From Hymenobacter sp. 15J16-1T3B (GTDB lineage: Bacteria > Bacteroidota > Bacteroidia > Cytophagales > Hymenobacteraceae), in assembly GCF_020711235.1 (NCBI RefSeq), contig NZ_JAJFAV010000026.1, positions 1-38,606 of the forward strand: a stretch of 38,606 bases of DNA. Reading direction: 5' to 3'. Under the pieces are notes generated by a model. That model saw only the letters and a program-made list of their open reading frames with translations, was not told where the DNA came from and ran no database searches. Shown piece after piece: positions 17,321 through 25,054 of the stretch; within the stretch, counting starts at the first letter, position 1; every line of letters starts with the position of its first letter. A program made the translations under genes and the position numbers.

Positions 17321-18046
17321 ATGGCTATCCAACGGTATTCCGACTCGTTCGGCGACCTGATGCCGCAGAGTTTTTCGGCGATGATGGACCGCTTTTTCAA
17401 CGACTCCGTGAACTCGCGCGGGCGTCTCAACGCCTTCATGCCCCACGTCGACGCCTACGAGACGGAAAAAAGCTACGAAATCGAGGCGGCGCTGCCGGGG
17501 CTGAAGCGCGAGGACATCAAAGTCGAGTTTCAGCACGGGCGCCTGAGCATTTCGGGGGAACGACGCCTGCAGCAGGAGCGCCAAGACCGCCGCTACCACC
17601 TGCTCGAAAGTCAGTACGGCTCGTTTCAGCGCTCTTTCCAGCTGCCCGATGTAGCCAGCGCCCAAGGCATCGAAGCGCAGTTTGAGGACGGTGTGCTGCG
17701 CATTTCGGTGCCCAAAGACCAGCAAAAAACCATGCGTCACCAGATCCAGATCCGCAGCAACCAAGCCCCGGGCGGCCAGGTATCGGAGCGCATGGGCCAG
17801 CAGGCCACCGATATTCCGGTGGAAAGCGGCGCCACGGGCAACAGCCAAGCCGGCGCCGGCCGGCGCGAAACCCAGCCGGCTTACAGCAATGCCGCCATGG
17901 CCAGCGGCGCCGCAGCCGGCAATCCGGCGGGCGGCAGCGAGCAACCGGGCAGCGGCACGCCCAGCTGGACAAACCCCAGCTCGTCGGCGGAAAACTACGG
18001 TGACGGCCACCCCGACGACGGCGCCGGCTCCGAACGGCGCGTCTAA
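17321..18046 (+). CDS. Hsp20/alpha-crystallin small heat-shock protein with a long disordered tail
   Basis: 241 aa, a cytosolic ATP-independent holdase. The alpha-crystallin domain spans about 41-132 (HVDAYETEKSYEIEAALPGL, then FEDGVLRISVPK with the conserved G-V-L), followed by the oligomer-contact I-x-I motif IQI (142-144). Residues 146-241 form a Gly/Ser/Ala/Pro-rich tail with no visible fold. It makes the protein ~95 residues longer than usual Hsp20 (~145 aa). The start at 17321 is chosen over a 17-codon longer frame because MAIQRYSD begins the family-like N-terminus. A perfect 20-bp-arm terminator follows. Confidence 0.9.
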   Translation: MAIQRYSDSFGDLMPQSFSAMMDRFFNDSVNSRGRLNAFMPHVDAYETEKSYEIEAALPGLKREDIKVEFQHGRLSISGERRLQQERQDRRYHLLESQYGSFQRSFQLPDVASAQGIEAQFEDGVLRISVPKDQQKTMRHQIQIRSNQAPGGQVSERMGQQATDIPVESGATGNSQAGAGRRETQPAYSNAAMASGAAAGNPAGGSEQPGSGTPSWTNPSSSAENYGDGHPDDGAGSERRV

Positions 18047-18068
18047 TGCCGGGGTTGCCGATATTTGC

Positions 18069-18116
18069 GCCGAAACAGCAGCGGCCCCGTGGTTGCGGGG
18101 CCGCTGCTGTTTCGGC
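18069..18116 (+). terminator. Strong hairpin terminator after hsp20
   Basis: Perfect 20-bp arms (GCCGAAACAGCAGCGGCCCC and its complement) around an 8-nt loop, followed by TTTGTT. It lies 22 bp past the Hsp20 stop and 26 bp before the next gene, so that gene's promoter must overlap it or read through it. Confidence 0.85.
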
Positions 18117-18141
18117 TTTGTTACGCGCATTTTCCGTTGCT

Positions 18142-19083
18142 ATGATGCACTGCTTCCCCCGTTTGGCCCCCGTGTTCTTGGGCGCTACCCTGCTGCTCAC
18201 CGCCCCGGCCCTGGCCCAAACCACCGCCACCGTACTTACCGGCACGCCTACTTCCCTGGCCAGCACCAACGGTGGCCCGATTTACCGCTCCTCGGCCAGC
18301 AGCACGTACCTGGCCAGCCAGTTTGCTTACGTGTTCGACGGGCCCGAGCTCAGCGTGGCCGGCCTGCGCGACGGCGACGTGATTACTGACGTTGCCTGGG
18401 AGAAAACCACCTCCGGCACCAGCAGCCGCCCCGCTACGTTCCGCATCCTGGTAAAGAATTCTACGCTCGCCACCTACACCGCCGACGCCAGCTTCGCCGC
18501 GCTGACGGCGGGCACCACCGAAGCGTATAGCAACGCTAACTACTTGGTGCCGGCCACCATCGGCCTGGTTAATTTTCCGCTGACGACGCCGGTGCCCTAT
18601 ACCGGCCAGTCGCTGGAAGTATTTACCGACTGGAACATGAGCCCAACGGGCACCGGCAGCCCCTCCACCGGGTCGTTTTTGTGGGTGCAGTACCTCGTGC
18701 CCGATAAAATTTTGGGCTTCGCGGCCACCGCGCCGTTCACTACCAACCTCTCGCCCACCAGCAACGGCCCCAGCTCGCTAAACGACATCCGGCCGAAGAC
18801 CACGTTCACGTATACCCGCGTCAACGGCACCAAGAACCGGGTGTTACTTTCGGGTGGAGCGTACCCCAACCCCACGACGGGCCTGCTGCACCTGCCGCTG
18901 CACCCCGCGTTTGCCGGCCACGTTGCCGCGGCCACCGTGCTCGACGCCACCGGCCGCGTGCTGCGCCAAACCTCGCTCAGCAGCGCCGGTACCCTCGATC
19001 TTGGGCAGCTACCAGCGGGTGTGTACCTAGTACGCGTCGCGCTCGGTGACCTAACCGAAGTGCACCGAGTGACGCTGCAGTAA
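18142..19083 (+). CDS. Secreted protein with T9SS type A sorting domain
   Basis: 313 aa. The N-terminal signal peptide is about MMHCFPRLAPVFLGATLLLT..ALAQ. A Thr/Ser/Gly-rich beta body (~27-225) is of unrecognised function. The C-terminal domain begins near AYPNPTTGLLHLPL (240-253) and ends GVYLVRVALGD..VHRVTLQ. This is the classic Por secretion/type A T9SS sorting signature: YPNP, then a GxYxVRV strand, ending in a basic/hydrophobic strand. It is therefore exported by T9SS and probably attached to the cell surface or released. Two adjacent ATGs (18142, 18145) are possible starts. Terminator follows. Confidence 0.85.
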   Translation: MMHCFPRLAPVFLGATLLLTAPALAQTTATVLTGTPTSLASTNGGPIYRSSASSTYLASQFAYVFDGPELSVAGLRDGDVITDVAWEKTTSGTSSRPATFRILVKNSTLATYTADASFAALTAGTTEAYSNANYLVPATIGLVNFPLTTPVPYTGQSLEVFTDWNMSPTGTGSPSTGSFLWVQYLVPDKILGFAATAPFTTNLSPTSNGPSSLNDIRPKTTFTYTRVNGTKNRVLLSGGAYPNPTTGLLHLPLHPAFAGHVAAATVLDATGRVLRQTSLSSAGTLDLGQLPAGVYLVRVALGDLTEVHRVTLQ

Positions 19084-19105
19084 CTGGACGCTTTACTTCT
19101 CCACC

Positions 19106-19139
19106 AAAGCCTTTCTGCTCGCGCAGGGAGGCTTTTTTG
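19106..19139 (+). terminator. Intrinsic terminator after the T9SS cargo gene
   Basis: AAGCCT..CTGC and GCAG..AGGCTT pair with a small internal mismatch around a TCGC loop, followed by T5-6. Confidence 0.8.
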
Positions 19140-19201
19140 TTGGTTGATTGTTATCATCTCAGCGACCAAGCTACGCTCGGCTCAGCTGGCCACCTGCCAG
19201 A

Positions 19202-19273
19202 CTGACGCGCTTGCGTCAGCTAAAAACCAGCATTTACCGCCAATCTGACAACAAGACTAGTCGGCATGCCGAC
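19202..19273. promoter_or_regulatory. Two palindromes upstream of the second hsp20
   Basis: CTGACGC/GCGTCAG with a 4-nt loop lies at 19202-19219. A perfect 14-bp palindrome GTCGGCATGCCGAC lies at 19260-19273, 63 bp before the start codon. Both are candidate operator sites. No clear promoter elements could be assigned. Confidence 0.35.
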
Positions 19274-19335
19274 AAAACGGGTTGGTACATGGTTTGCAAT
19301 TCCACCTCACGAAAGACAGAACGAGGAACACCGCC

Positions 19336-19719
19336 ATGAAACTTATCAGCCAAGAATTCCTGCACAACATCGCTCCCCAACTGGACCTGCTCAATACGCT
19401 GGGCGGCGGGGTGGCGCAGCCGCAGGTGCGCGTGCACAAGCGCGAGCAGGGCGTGGTCATTCGGGTGTCGGCTCCGAGTGTGCAGCCTGAGACCTTCCAC
19501 GTCGTGCTGAACAACAACCGCTTGGACGTATTCGCCGAGTACCGCCACGCGCCCGAAGACCAGTTGGTGGCGCCGTTGTTCGTGCAGACGTTTGAGTTGC
19601 CGAGCGAACTGGACCTGACCCGCATCGACGCCGAGCACGAAGGCCACGAGTTGCGCGTGCGCATCCCGTACCAGGACCCGAGCACCAACCGCCGCGAAAT
19701 CAACATTCGCCGCCGCTAA
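19336..19719 (+). CDS. Small Hsp20/alpha-crystallin-like protein
   Basis: 127 aa. The pattern follows an alpha-crystallin domain (about 28-113): VRVHKREQGVVIRVSAPSV, RLDVFAEYR, FVQTFELPSELDLTRIDAEHEGHELRVRIPY. It ends with an I-x-I contact motif INI (122-124). It is more diverged than the Hsp20 at 17321 and has a very short N-terminus. It probably acts as a holdase or partner subunit, which is inference. The ATG at 19336 is preferred over a frame extended 18 codons upstream, which reads non-family sequence. Terminator follows. Confidence 0.75.
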   Translation: MKLISQEFLHNIAPQLDLLNTLGGGVAQPQVRVHKREQGVVIRVSAPSVQPETFHVVLNNNRLDVFAEYRHAPEDQLVAPLFVQTFELPSELDLTRIDAEHEGHELRVRIPYQDPSTNRREINIRRR

Positions 19720-19787
19720 GCTGCCTCGCGGGCCCAGCCCGCACCTTTCTATATCGTCGGGACCGACCGACACCCCATGGTTTCACC

Positions 19788-19816
19788 GCCACTGCCTCGC
19801 CCGCAGTGGCTTTTTT
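19788..19816 (+). terminator. Intrinsic terminator after the second hsp20
   Basis: GCCACTGC and GCAGTGGC are perfect arms around a 7-nt loop, followed by TTTTTT. Confidence 0.88.
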
Positions 19817-19836
19817 GTTTTCAGCCGGCCGCCGGC

Positions 19837-20166
19837 CTACTCAAACAACGGCCAGAGCAGCAGAAACATCACCAGCAGCGACATCAGGAACCACGGCATG
19901 ATCTGCCCGCGGAAACGCCGTGGCAGCAGGTTGCTTAGGATGAGCACGGCGGCCACGACCAGCGTCAGGTGCCCGAGCAGAAACGCGGTGGTCTTGACCC
20001 AGTTGCGCACGATGGTGTTTTCGGCCTGAAACTGGTTTCGCTCGCCCAGGCCCGAAGTAGCCCAGCGCAGCAGGTAGTAGGCGAGGATTTCGAAGGCGAC
20101 GAAGCCCACTAAACCAATCAGAAAGGCCCGGGGGCCGGAGGAGTTCGGGCGGACGTCAGCGGCCAT
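19837..20166 (-). CDS. Small membrane protein, hypothetical
   Basis: 109 aa with three hydrophobic segments: AFLIGLVGFVAFEILAYYLL, TAFLLGHLTLVVAAVLIL and IMPWFLMSLLVMFLLLWPLF. Short charged loops separate them, so it is an inner-membrane protein. No family is recognised. The ATG at 20166 gives a polar N-terminus (MAADVRPNSSGPR). It is divergent from the GH25 gene, with 115 bp between starts. A TTG and TATTTTC about 16 nt apart upstream could be its promoter. Confidence 0.65.
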   Translation of the reverse strand: MAADVRPNSSGPRAFLIGLVGFVAFEILAYYLLRWATSGLGERNQFQAENTIVRNWVKTTAFLLGHLTLVVAAVLILSNLLPRRFRGQIMPWFLMSLLVMFLLLWPLFE

Positions 20167-20244
20167 AGCGCGGGAGAATTGCGGGCTGAAAATACCAGTT
20201 TGGCGGCGACCAAGCAGCGCGGCGGGCACCAGCAAGCCTCGTCT

Positions 20245-20275
20245 TGACGTTATCTTCGCTCTTCGACCATCTTTG
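20245..20275 (+). promoter_or_regulatory. Promoter of the GH25-rlpA unit
   Basis: TTG (within 20244-20247), about 21 nt, then CATCTTTG (20268-20275), seven of eight matches to TAnnTTTG. Only six bases separate the -7 box from the ATG at 20282, so the mRNA is probably leaderless or nearly so. Confidence 0.55.
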
Positions 20276-20281
20276 CCCGCT

Positions 20282-21145
20282 ATGCCCCGCGTCCGCCGTG
20301 TTTCCGCTCCTGCTGCCCGCCGCCCGGCCCCGCGCCGTGCGGTCCGCGGCGGCTGGCGGCGCCCGGTGCTGCTGACTTTGCTGCTGCTGGTGCTCGGTGC
20401 GGGCTTGTTTTACGGCTATTACCGGCGGCAACTGCACCGCTACGCCCGCCGCGCCTGGGCCTCGCTCTCGGCCGAGTACCTGACGGGGCGGGAGAAAACG
20501 CCGCTGCTCGACGGCTATTCGGTGCACGGCATCGACGTGTCCTCGTACCAGGGCAGCATCGACTGGGACGAAGTGGCGCGGCACCGGGTGCGCTTTGCCT
20601 TCATCAAGGCCTCGGAGGGCGTGAGCCTGCGCGACCGGCGCTTCGCCCGCAACTGGCGCGGGGCCAAGCGGGCCGGCATCTGCCGCGGCGCCTACCACTT
20701 CTTCCAGCCCAACTACGACGGCGCCCAGCAGGCCAACCTCTTCACCCGCACCGCCGACCTCGGCCCCGGCGACCTGCCGCCGGTGCTCGACGTGGAAGCG
20801 CCCGAGTTTCACGACGTGGCCGTGATGCGCCAGCACATAGCCACCTGGCTGCGGCTGGTGGAGCGCCACTACGGCGTGCGGCCCATCCTTTACTCCAACT
20901 ACAGCTTCTACCGCCGCTACCTCGCCGGCCACTTCGACAAGTACCCGCTCTGGCTGGCTCACTACGAGGTGGAGCGCCCGGCGCTGGCCCGCGAAAAGTG
21001 GATTATCTGGCAGCACTCCGACGAAGCCTACATTCCCGGCATCCGCGGCACCGTCGACTTCAACGTGTACCAGGGCAGCTACGCCAACCTGCTGGCCCTG
21101 CGCATTCCGCCCCGCAAAACCGCGGCGGCCAACCTGCGCGACTAA
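20282..21145 (+). CDS. Glycoside hydrolase family 25 lysozyme-like protein, membrane-anchored
   Basis: 287 aa. An Arg-rich N-terminus is followed by one membrane segment (about 29-46) and a GH25 muramidase domain. Motifs: HGIDVSSYQGSIDW with Asp85, FAFIKASEGVSLRD, GAYHFFQP, PPVLDVEAPE with the catalytic Asp170/Glu172 pair, and IIWQHSDEAYIPGIRGTVDFNVYQG. It likely cleaves the MurNAc-GlcNAc bond of peptidoglycan from the periplasmic side of the inner membrane. The start at 20282 is the first ATG, six bases after the -7 box. An RlpA-like gene follows after 26 bp, forming a cell-wall unit. Confidence 0.9.
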   Translation: MPRVRRVSAPAARRPAPRRAVRGGWRRPVLLTLLLLVLGAGLFYGYYRRQLHRYARRAWASLSAEYLTGREKTPLLDGYSVHGIDVSSYQGSIDWDEVARHRVRFAFIKASEGVSLRDRRFARNWRGAKRAGICRGAYHFFQPNYDGAQQANLFTRTADLGPGDLPPVLDVEAPEFHDVAVMRQHIATWLRLVERHYGVRPILYSNYSFYRRYLAGHFDKYPLWLAHYEVERPALAREKWIIWQHSDEAYIPGIRGTVDFNVYQGSYANLLALRIPPRKTAAANLRD

Positions 21146-21171
21146 CCGCGCGTTTCCCCTCTCCTCTGCCT

Positions 21172-21549
21172 ATGACGTGGTCCTTTCGTCGCCTGCCTGC
21201 CTTGCTGAGCCTGCTGCTGCTCGGCGCCTGCGCGGGCGGGGCCTACACCGAAACCGGCAAAGCCTCTTACTACGCCGACAAGTTTAACGGGCGCAAAACG
21301 GCCAGCGGCGTGCCCTACCGGCCTGGCAAGCGCACCGCGGCCCACAACACGCTGCCCTTCGGCACGGTGGTGCGCGTGACCAACCCGCAGAATGGCCGCT
21401 CCGTGAAAGTGACGGTGAACGACCGCGGCCCCCACGTGAAAGGCCGCATCATCGACCTTTCGCGCAAAGCCGCCCACAAAATCGGCGTCGACAAAGCCGG
21501 CGTGGCGCCCGTAAAAATCAAAGTGGTGCGCCAGGGCAGCGGCCGCTGA
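21172..21549 (+). CDS. RlpA-like double-psi beta-barrel lipoprotein
   Basis: 125 aa. The lipobox LLLLGAC ends near residue 18, so it is a lipoprotein. The rest is one RlpA-type barrel: GKASYYADKFNGRKTASG, AAHNTLPFGTVVRVTNPQNG, VKVTVNDRGPHVKGRIIDLS and KAAHKIG. The conserved Asp in NDRGP corresponds to the acid of lytic-transglycosylase-type RlpA proteins. There is no SPOR domain, unlike the E. coli protein. It lies 26 bp after the GH25 gene and is probably co-transcribed, suggesting peptidoglycan turnover or septation. Confidence 0.88.
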   Translation: MTWSFRRLPALLSLLLLGACAGGAYTETGKASYYADKFNGRKTASGVPYRPGKRTAAHNTLPFGTVVRVTNPQNGRSVKVTVNDRGPHVKGRIIDLSRKAAHKIGVDKAGVAPVKIKVVRQGSGR

Positions 21550-21572
21550 GTTAGACTTCTTCCCCTTACCGT

Positions 21573-21770
21573 ATGCGCATCCGCAAAAAAGTAAAATGGA
21601 CCATGCCGCCGGCCACCACCAGCCGGTTCGTGACGCTGGGCCAGTTTGTGAAAGCTGCCGAGCAGCAAACCTGGTCCGAAACCGAAATCCAGTTCGTCAT
21701 CGACGAGGTGGTGGAGGCCAAAGACGACGACGAAGCCCGCGCCATCCTGCAGGACTACACCTTCAGTTGA
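21573..21770 (+). CDS. Small conserved-looking protein of unknown function
   Basis: 65 aa, mostly helical and acidic toward the end ([22 protein letters not shown]), with a basic N-terminus (MRIRKKVKW). No motif recognised. Support for it being real: 23-bp spacing from the RlpA gene in the same direction, codon use like its neighbours, and a strong terminator 30 bp after the stop. It would be the last gene of the GH25-rlpA unit. Confidence 0.55.
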   Translation: MRIRKKVKWTMPPATTSRFVTLGQFVKAAEQQTWSETEIQFVIDEVVEAKDDDEARAILQDYTFS

Positions 21771-21800
21771 GCCGCGGCCGAATCTGGCCAGCGAGCCAAC

Positions 21801-21847
21801 ACCAACGAGAAAGCCCCAGGCTAACTGCCCGGGGCTTTCTCGTTGGT
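21801..21847. terminator. Bidirectional terminator
   Basis: Perfect 17-bp arms (ACCAACGAGAAAGCCCC and its complement) around a 13-nt loop lie between convergent genes. Each outer arm gives a partly T/A-rich edge (TTTCTCGTTGGT on the plus strand). Confidence 0.8.
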
Positions 21848-21859
21848 AGCGGAACGGGC

Positions 21860-22267
21860 TTACTTGCCCTTCTTTTTCTTGTTTTTGCCTTTGGGGTCCA
21901 GCACGGCGGCTTTGGCCAAGCTGTCCTGCTCGGCTTTCATGCGAGCCGTCAGCAGGCGGCCGCTCGGCGACATATAGTCCCCGTTCTGCAGCTGCGTGGT
22001 GCTGCCGTCGGCCATGATAACCACCCCGTCGGGCTGCACTTTCACGCCGCTGGGCAGCGTGGTCAGGGCCGCCACGGGCATGGTGTGGCCGTTTTCGGTG
22101 TGCATCACTTTCCCGTCGGTCATCATGAAGCCGTCCTTCATACCTGCATTGCGCATGACGGGACGCTGCGGCACGGCAGCTTTACGCGGCGCGGGGCGCG
22201 TTTGGGCTTGGGCGGCAATGCCCAACGTGAGCAGGCCCAGGGTTAGGAGAGTCGAAGAAAACTTCAT
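21860..22267 (-). CDS. Exported DUF6799 protein
   Basis: 135 aa: signal peptide (MKFSSTLLTLGLLTLGIAAQAQ), a short Pro/Arg/Lys linker, then the DUF6799 region, which holds two similar halves. The first is KDGFMMTDGKVMHTENGHTM and the second is QPDGVVIMADGSTTQLQNGDYM, each with the pattern DG.v....g....l.nG..M. The C-terminus is a Lys-rich tail (GKNKKKKGK). Function unknown; probably periplasmic. A well-formed promoter lies upstream. Confidence 0.75.
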   Translation of the reverse strand: MKFSSTLLTLGLLTLGIAAQAQTRPAPRKAAVPQRPVMRNAGMKDGFMMTDGKVMHTENGHTMPVAALTTLPSGVKVQPDGVVIMADGSTTQLQNGDYMSPSGRLLTARMKAEQDSLAKAAVLDPKGKNKKKKGK

Positions 22268-22282
22268 GGGAGAAAGGGTGGT

Positions 22283-22312
22283 AAAAGGTAAGGGAAAGTA
22301 AGATACGGCAAA
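22283..22312 (-). promoter_or_regulatory. Promoter of the DUF6799 gene
   Basis: On the minus strand TTTG (22312-22309), 18 nt, then TACCTTTT (22290-22283), seven of eight matches to the -7 consensus. It lies 15 bp before the ATG at 22267. Confidence 0.6.
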
Positions 22313-22410
22313 TCGGCAATACCGGTCAAGTACAAGCCTGGGCCGCGTTGCCGCATTTCCGCCACAAACGGACCAACTTCCGATTTCGTTCATCTCCCAC
22401 CCGCAAAATC

Positions 22411-22752
22411 ATGACTACAAAAGCCTCTGATGACATTTATCATCAATTCAAGACGGACGTGAACATGACCGCGTCGGAACTCGACAAATGGCTAAAAACG
22501 GAAGAATCCAAATCCGTCGGCCAGGATAGCGGCGACGGGGAAAGCATCGGGCACCACTCCGGGCAGCGCATCATCGAAATCCTGCACAAGAAGAAGGACG
22601 AGCTGACCGCGGCCGACGAGCAGCACATGCACAAGGTGCACAGCTACGTGAGCCGCCACTCGGCCCAGGGCCCGCACGACAAGAAGGACGTGGCAACTTC
22701 GCGCTGGCGCTACTCGCTCATGAACTGGGGCCACGACCCGCTCAAGAAGTAA
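22411..22752 (+). CDS. DUF3140 domain protein
   Basis: 113 aa, soluble and charged. The end of the protein is the diagnostic DUF3140 block: LTAADEQHMHKVHSYVSRHSAQGP, then SRWRYSLMNWGHDPLKK. The function of this family is unknown; members often sit with stress-related genes. Here cbpA follows 98 bp downstream. The ATG at 22411 follows an AAAATC segment. The upstream 63-bp in-frame extension is not family-like. Confidence 0.82.
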   Translation: MTTKASDDIYHQFKTDVNMTASELDKWLKTEESKSVGQDSGDGESIGHHSGQRIIEILHKKKDELTAADEQHMHKVHSYVSRHSAQGPHDKKDVATSRWRYSLMNWGHDPLKK

Positions 22753-22821
22753 TTAGGCAATTACGTAGCAGGCGCTTAGCGGAGATTCTGACATGTCTCA
22801 TGTTATCCTAACTGCCTAATT
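22751..22821. repeat. Inverted repeat between DUF3140 and cbpA genes
   Basis: AATTAGGCA at 22751-22759 and TGCCTAATT at 22813-22821 are exact complements 53 bp apart, within an AT-rich gap. It may be a regulatory or terminator structure; too little to tell. Confidence 0.4.
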
Positions 22822-22849
22822 GCGTACTTACCTAATCACCGCCCGACCA

Positions 22850-23794
22850 ATGGACTACAAGGACTACTACAAAATTCTGGGAGTAGAGAAAACGGCCACC
22901 AAGGACCAGATCAAAAAGGCCTACCGCAAGCTGGCCCGGCAGTATCACCCCGACGTGAACCCCAACGACCCCGAGGCGGAGCGCAAGTTCAAGGAGGCCA
23001 ACGAGGCCAACGAGGTGTTGTCGGACGACGAGAAGCGCCAGAAGTACGACCAGCTCGGCGCCGATTGGCAGCGCTACCAGCAGGCCGGCGGCCGCGGCGG
23101 GCAGGGCGGCGGCTTCGACTGGTCGCAGTACGCCGGGCAGGGCGGCGCCGGGGGGTTCGGCGGATTTGGCGGGGGCGGTTTCGGCGGCGACGCCGACTTC
23201 TCCGACTTTTTTAGCTCCATCTTCGGGGGCATGGGCGGCGCGGGCGGGGCCCGCAGCAGCCGGCCCGCCGCCGGCCAGGACTACCAGGCCGAAATGGAAC
23301 TGACCTTGGAAGAAGCCTACCACGGCGGCCCGCGCACGGTGAATGTGAACGGCAAAAGCCTGCGCCTGACCATCAAGCCCGGCGTGGAAGACGGCCAGAC
23401 CATTCGGCTGCGCGACCAAGGCGGCCCCGGCCGCAATGGCGGCCCCAACGGCTCCCTGCTCATCACCTTCCGCATCCGCCCGGACGCCCGCTACGTGCGC
23501 ACCGGCCACGACCTGACCATGGATGTGCCCGTGAGCCTGTTCAAAGCCCTGCTGGGCGGCGAGCAGGTGGTCGAGACGCTCGGTGGCCCCGTCAAAATCA
23601 AGCTCAAGCCCGAAACGGCCAACAACACGCGCCTGCGCCTGCGCGGCAAGGGCTTCCCTGTGTACGGCCACGCCGGGCAGCACGGCGACCTGTACCTGCG
23701 CCTGCAGGTAGAGCTGCCCCAGCACCTCAGCGACCAGGAAAAAGACCTCGTGCGCCAGCTGGCCCAACTGCGCGGCGAAACCGTGTCGGCCTAA
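22850..23794 (+). CDS. cbpA: DnaJ-class co-chaperone CbpA
   Basis: 314 aa. The J domain (1-70) carries HPD at 33-35 for stimulating DnaK. A Gly/Phe-rich linker (~80-140) follows, then the two-part substrate-binding C-terminal region ([44 protein letters not shown]). There is no cysteine-rich zinc-finger domain, so it is a class B Hsp40 (CbpA) and not DnaJ. CbpM follows 12 bp downstream, the usual cbpA-cbpM pairing. The start at 22850 ([11 protein letters not shown]) is the family start. Confidence 0.93.
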   Translation: MDYKDYYKILGVEKTATKDQIKKAYRKLARQYHPDVNPNDPEAERKFKEANEANEVLSDDEKRQKYDQLGADWQRYQQAGGRGGQGGGFDWSQYAGQGGAGGFGGFGGGGFGGDADFSDFFSSIFGGMGGAGGARSSRPAAGQDYQAEMELTLEEAYHGGPRTVNVNGKSLRLTIKPGVEDGQTIRLRDQGGPGRNGGPNGSLLITFRIRPDARYVRTGHDLTMDVPVSLFKALLGGEQVVETLGGPVKIKLKPETANNTRLRLRGKGFPVYGHAGQHGDLYLRLQVELPQHLSDQEKDLVRQLAQLRGETVSA

Positions 23795-23806
23795 CTCGTT
23801 TCAGCC

Positions 23807-24133
23807 ATGACTCACTACGTGACGCTCACCTTCCACGACTGCGCCCGCACCTACGGCCTCTCCGAAGCTATGCTGCACGAGCTGGCCGACCTGGGCTGGC
23901 TGCGCCTGCAGCCCGAGGCCGCACCCGAACCGCTCATCGAGGACGAAGCCGACCACCTGGCCCGCCTCGCCCGCCTGCACCATGAGCTGCAGCTTCCGCC
24001 CGAGGGCATTGACCTGATTCTGACCATGCGCCGCCGCCTGGTGCAGCTGCAGTACGAACTGACGCGCCAATCGGCCCGGGCGGCCCAACTGGAAGCCTGG
24101 GTGCGGCGCCACCCGGCTACCGATGTGGAGTAA
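23807..24133 (+). CDS. cbpM: Chaperone modulator CbpM
   Basis: 108 aa, MerR-like helical protein that binds the J domain of CbpA and restrains its co-chaperone and DNA-binding activities. Features: an N-terminal DCARTYGLSEAMLHELADLGWL helix-turn-helix-like segment and a DEADHLARLARLHHELQLPPEGIDLIL core, then a C-terminal coiled region (MRRRLVQLQYELTRQSA). Twelve bp separate it from cbpA. Its end overlaps the next gene by 11 bp. Confidence 0.9.
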   Translation: MTHYVTLTFHDCARTYGLSEAMLHELADLGWLRLQPEAAPEPLIEDEADHLARLARLHHELQLPPEGIDLILTMRRRLVQLQYELTRQSARAAQLEAWVRRHPATDVE

Positions 24134-24542
24134 CACGCGGCTATACATCGACATCGATGGCGTGCTGCTGACCAAGCGCCCGGTGGCAGCAGCTCCGGGC
24201 GCCGAAGCGTTTATCCACTTTCTGACGCAGCATTTTAATTGCTTCTGGTTGACTACGCACTGCCGGGGCGACGCCCGAGTAGCCGTTCGGTACGTGGCGC
24301 AGTATGTTGACGCCAGTACTTTGGCTTGCCTACAAACTTGGCAAACCACCGATTGGGACACGCTCAAAACCGAAGCGCTGCACGACACCACAGAATTCTA
24401 CTGGCTGGACGATGCCCCGTTCGTGAGCGAACAGCAAGAACTCGAACGGCGCGGCTTGCTACACCGCCTAATTACCGTCGATTTGGCGCGGCCAGATGAG
24501 CTGCAGCAACTTCAGCAATTGCTGACACGAGTAGCCCGGTAG
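24123..24542 (+). CDS. HAD-like hypothetical protein
   Basis: 139 aa. DIDGVLL near residue 10 matches HAD motif I (DxDG), WLTTH could be motif II, and YWLDDAPF the acidic motif IV. That makes a short cap-less HAD-type phosphatase plausible. The family is not recognised beyond the motifs. It starts inside the cbpM gene (11-bp overlap), so it should be translated with cbpA-cbpM, although a role with the chaperone is unproven. The gene ends 11 bp from the convergent nucleotidyltransferase-like gene. Confidence 0.6.
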   Translation: MWSNTRLYIDIDGVLLTKRPVAAAPGAEAFIHFLTQHFNCFWLTTHCRGDARVAVRYVAQYVDASTLACLQTWQTTDWDTLKTEALHDTTEFYWLDDAPFVSEQQELERRGLLHRLITVDLARPDELQQLQQLLTRVAR

Positions 24543-24553
24543 CTCCTCTCCGT

Positions 24554-25054
24554 TTAGTATCCGTCCGCTTCGAGAAGCGGACCAATACGTTTCTGCCACC
24601 AGTCGAGCAGGGCGAGGTCCCGGGGGCGGCCGATCTGCGCCTTTTCCTGCAGAATGGCTGCGGTGCGCAGCAACGGTAACCCCTCGCAAGAATGACTGCG
24701 GACCTGAAATGCCGGCCAGTCCAGCGAGTCGTGCTCGTAGGTACAATCGAGCACGGCACCGGCCCGACGGGCGCGCAGGTAGTATTTGCCCGCCAGCTCC
24801 GCCGCGGCGAGGGGCGCCTGCACGGGCGCTTCCCACAGTGTCATGCACCAACCGGCGGCTTGCAGCAGCTGCGTCAGCTGGTTGAGCACGGCCAGATCCG
24901 GCGGGAGTTGCAGGTCGCAATCGGCTACGAGGCGACGCGGCAGCTGCGGGCACTGCCGGCGCAGGGCAAAAGTACCCAGTCCTACGAACGGAACGCCGGC
25001 AGCTACCAGGGTGCGGAGCGTGCGCAGGTAGAGCTGCTCGTGGGCCGCCGTCAT
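24554..25054 (-). CDS. Nucleotidyltransferase-fold hypothetical protein
   Basis: 166 aa. VGLGTFALRR (24-33) resembles the hG(G/S) loop of nucleotidyltransferases. ADCDLQL (44-50) gives a D-x-D pair at Asp45/Asp47, and VLDCTYE puts a third acid at Asp103. The C-terminal EKAQIGRPRDLALLDWW looks like the K-x..RD-x-x-D helix of AbiEii/minimal-nucleotidyltransferase folds. It overlaps the radical SAM gene by 4 bp (ATGA), so the two are translationally coupled. Function unknown; it might modify the product of the partner enzyme. No toxin-type HEPN neighbour is present. Confidence 0.55.
   Translation of the reverse strand: MTAAHEQLYLRTLRTLVAAGVPFVGLGTFALRRQCPQLPRRLVADCDLQLPPDLAVLNQLTQLLQAAGWCMTLWEAPVQAPLAAAELAGKYYLRARRAGAVLDCTYEHDSLDWPAFQVRSHSCEGLPLLRTAAILQEKAQIGRPRDLALLDWWQKRIGPLLEADGY

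Noticed and set aside
24554-25054. MNT/HEPN or AbiEii toxin-antitoxin component
   Set aside because: No HEPN or AbiEi partner is adjacent; the coupled gene is a radical SAM enzyme.
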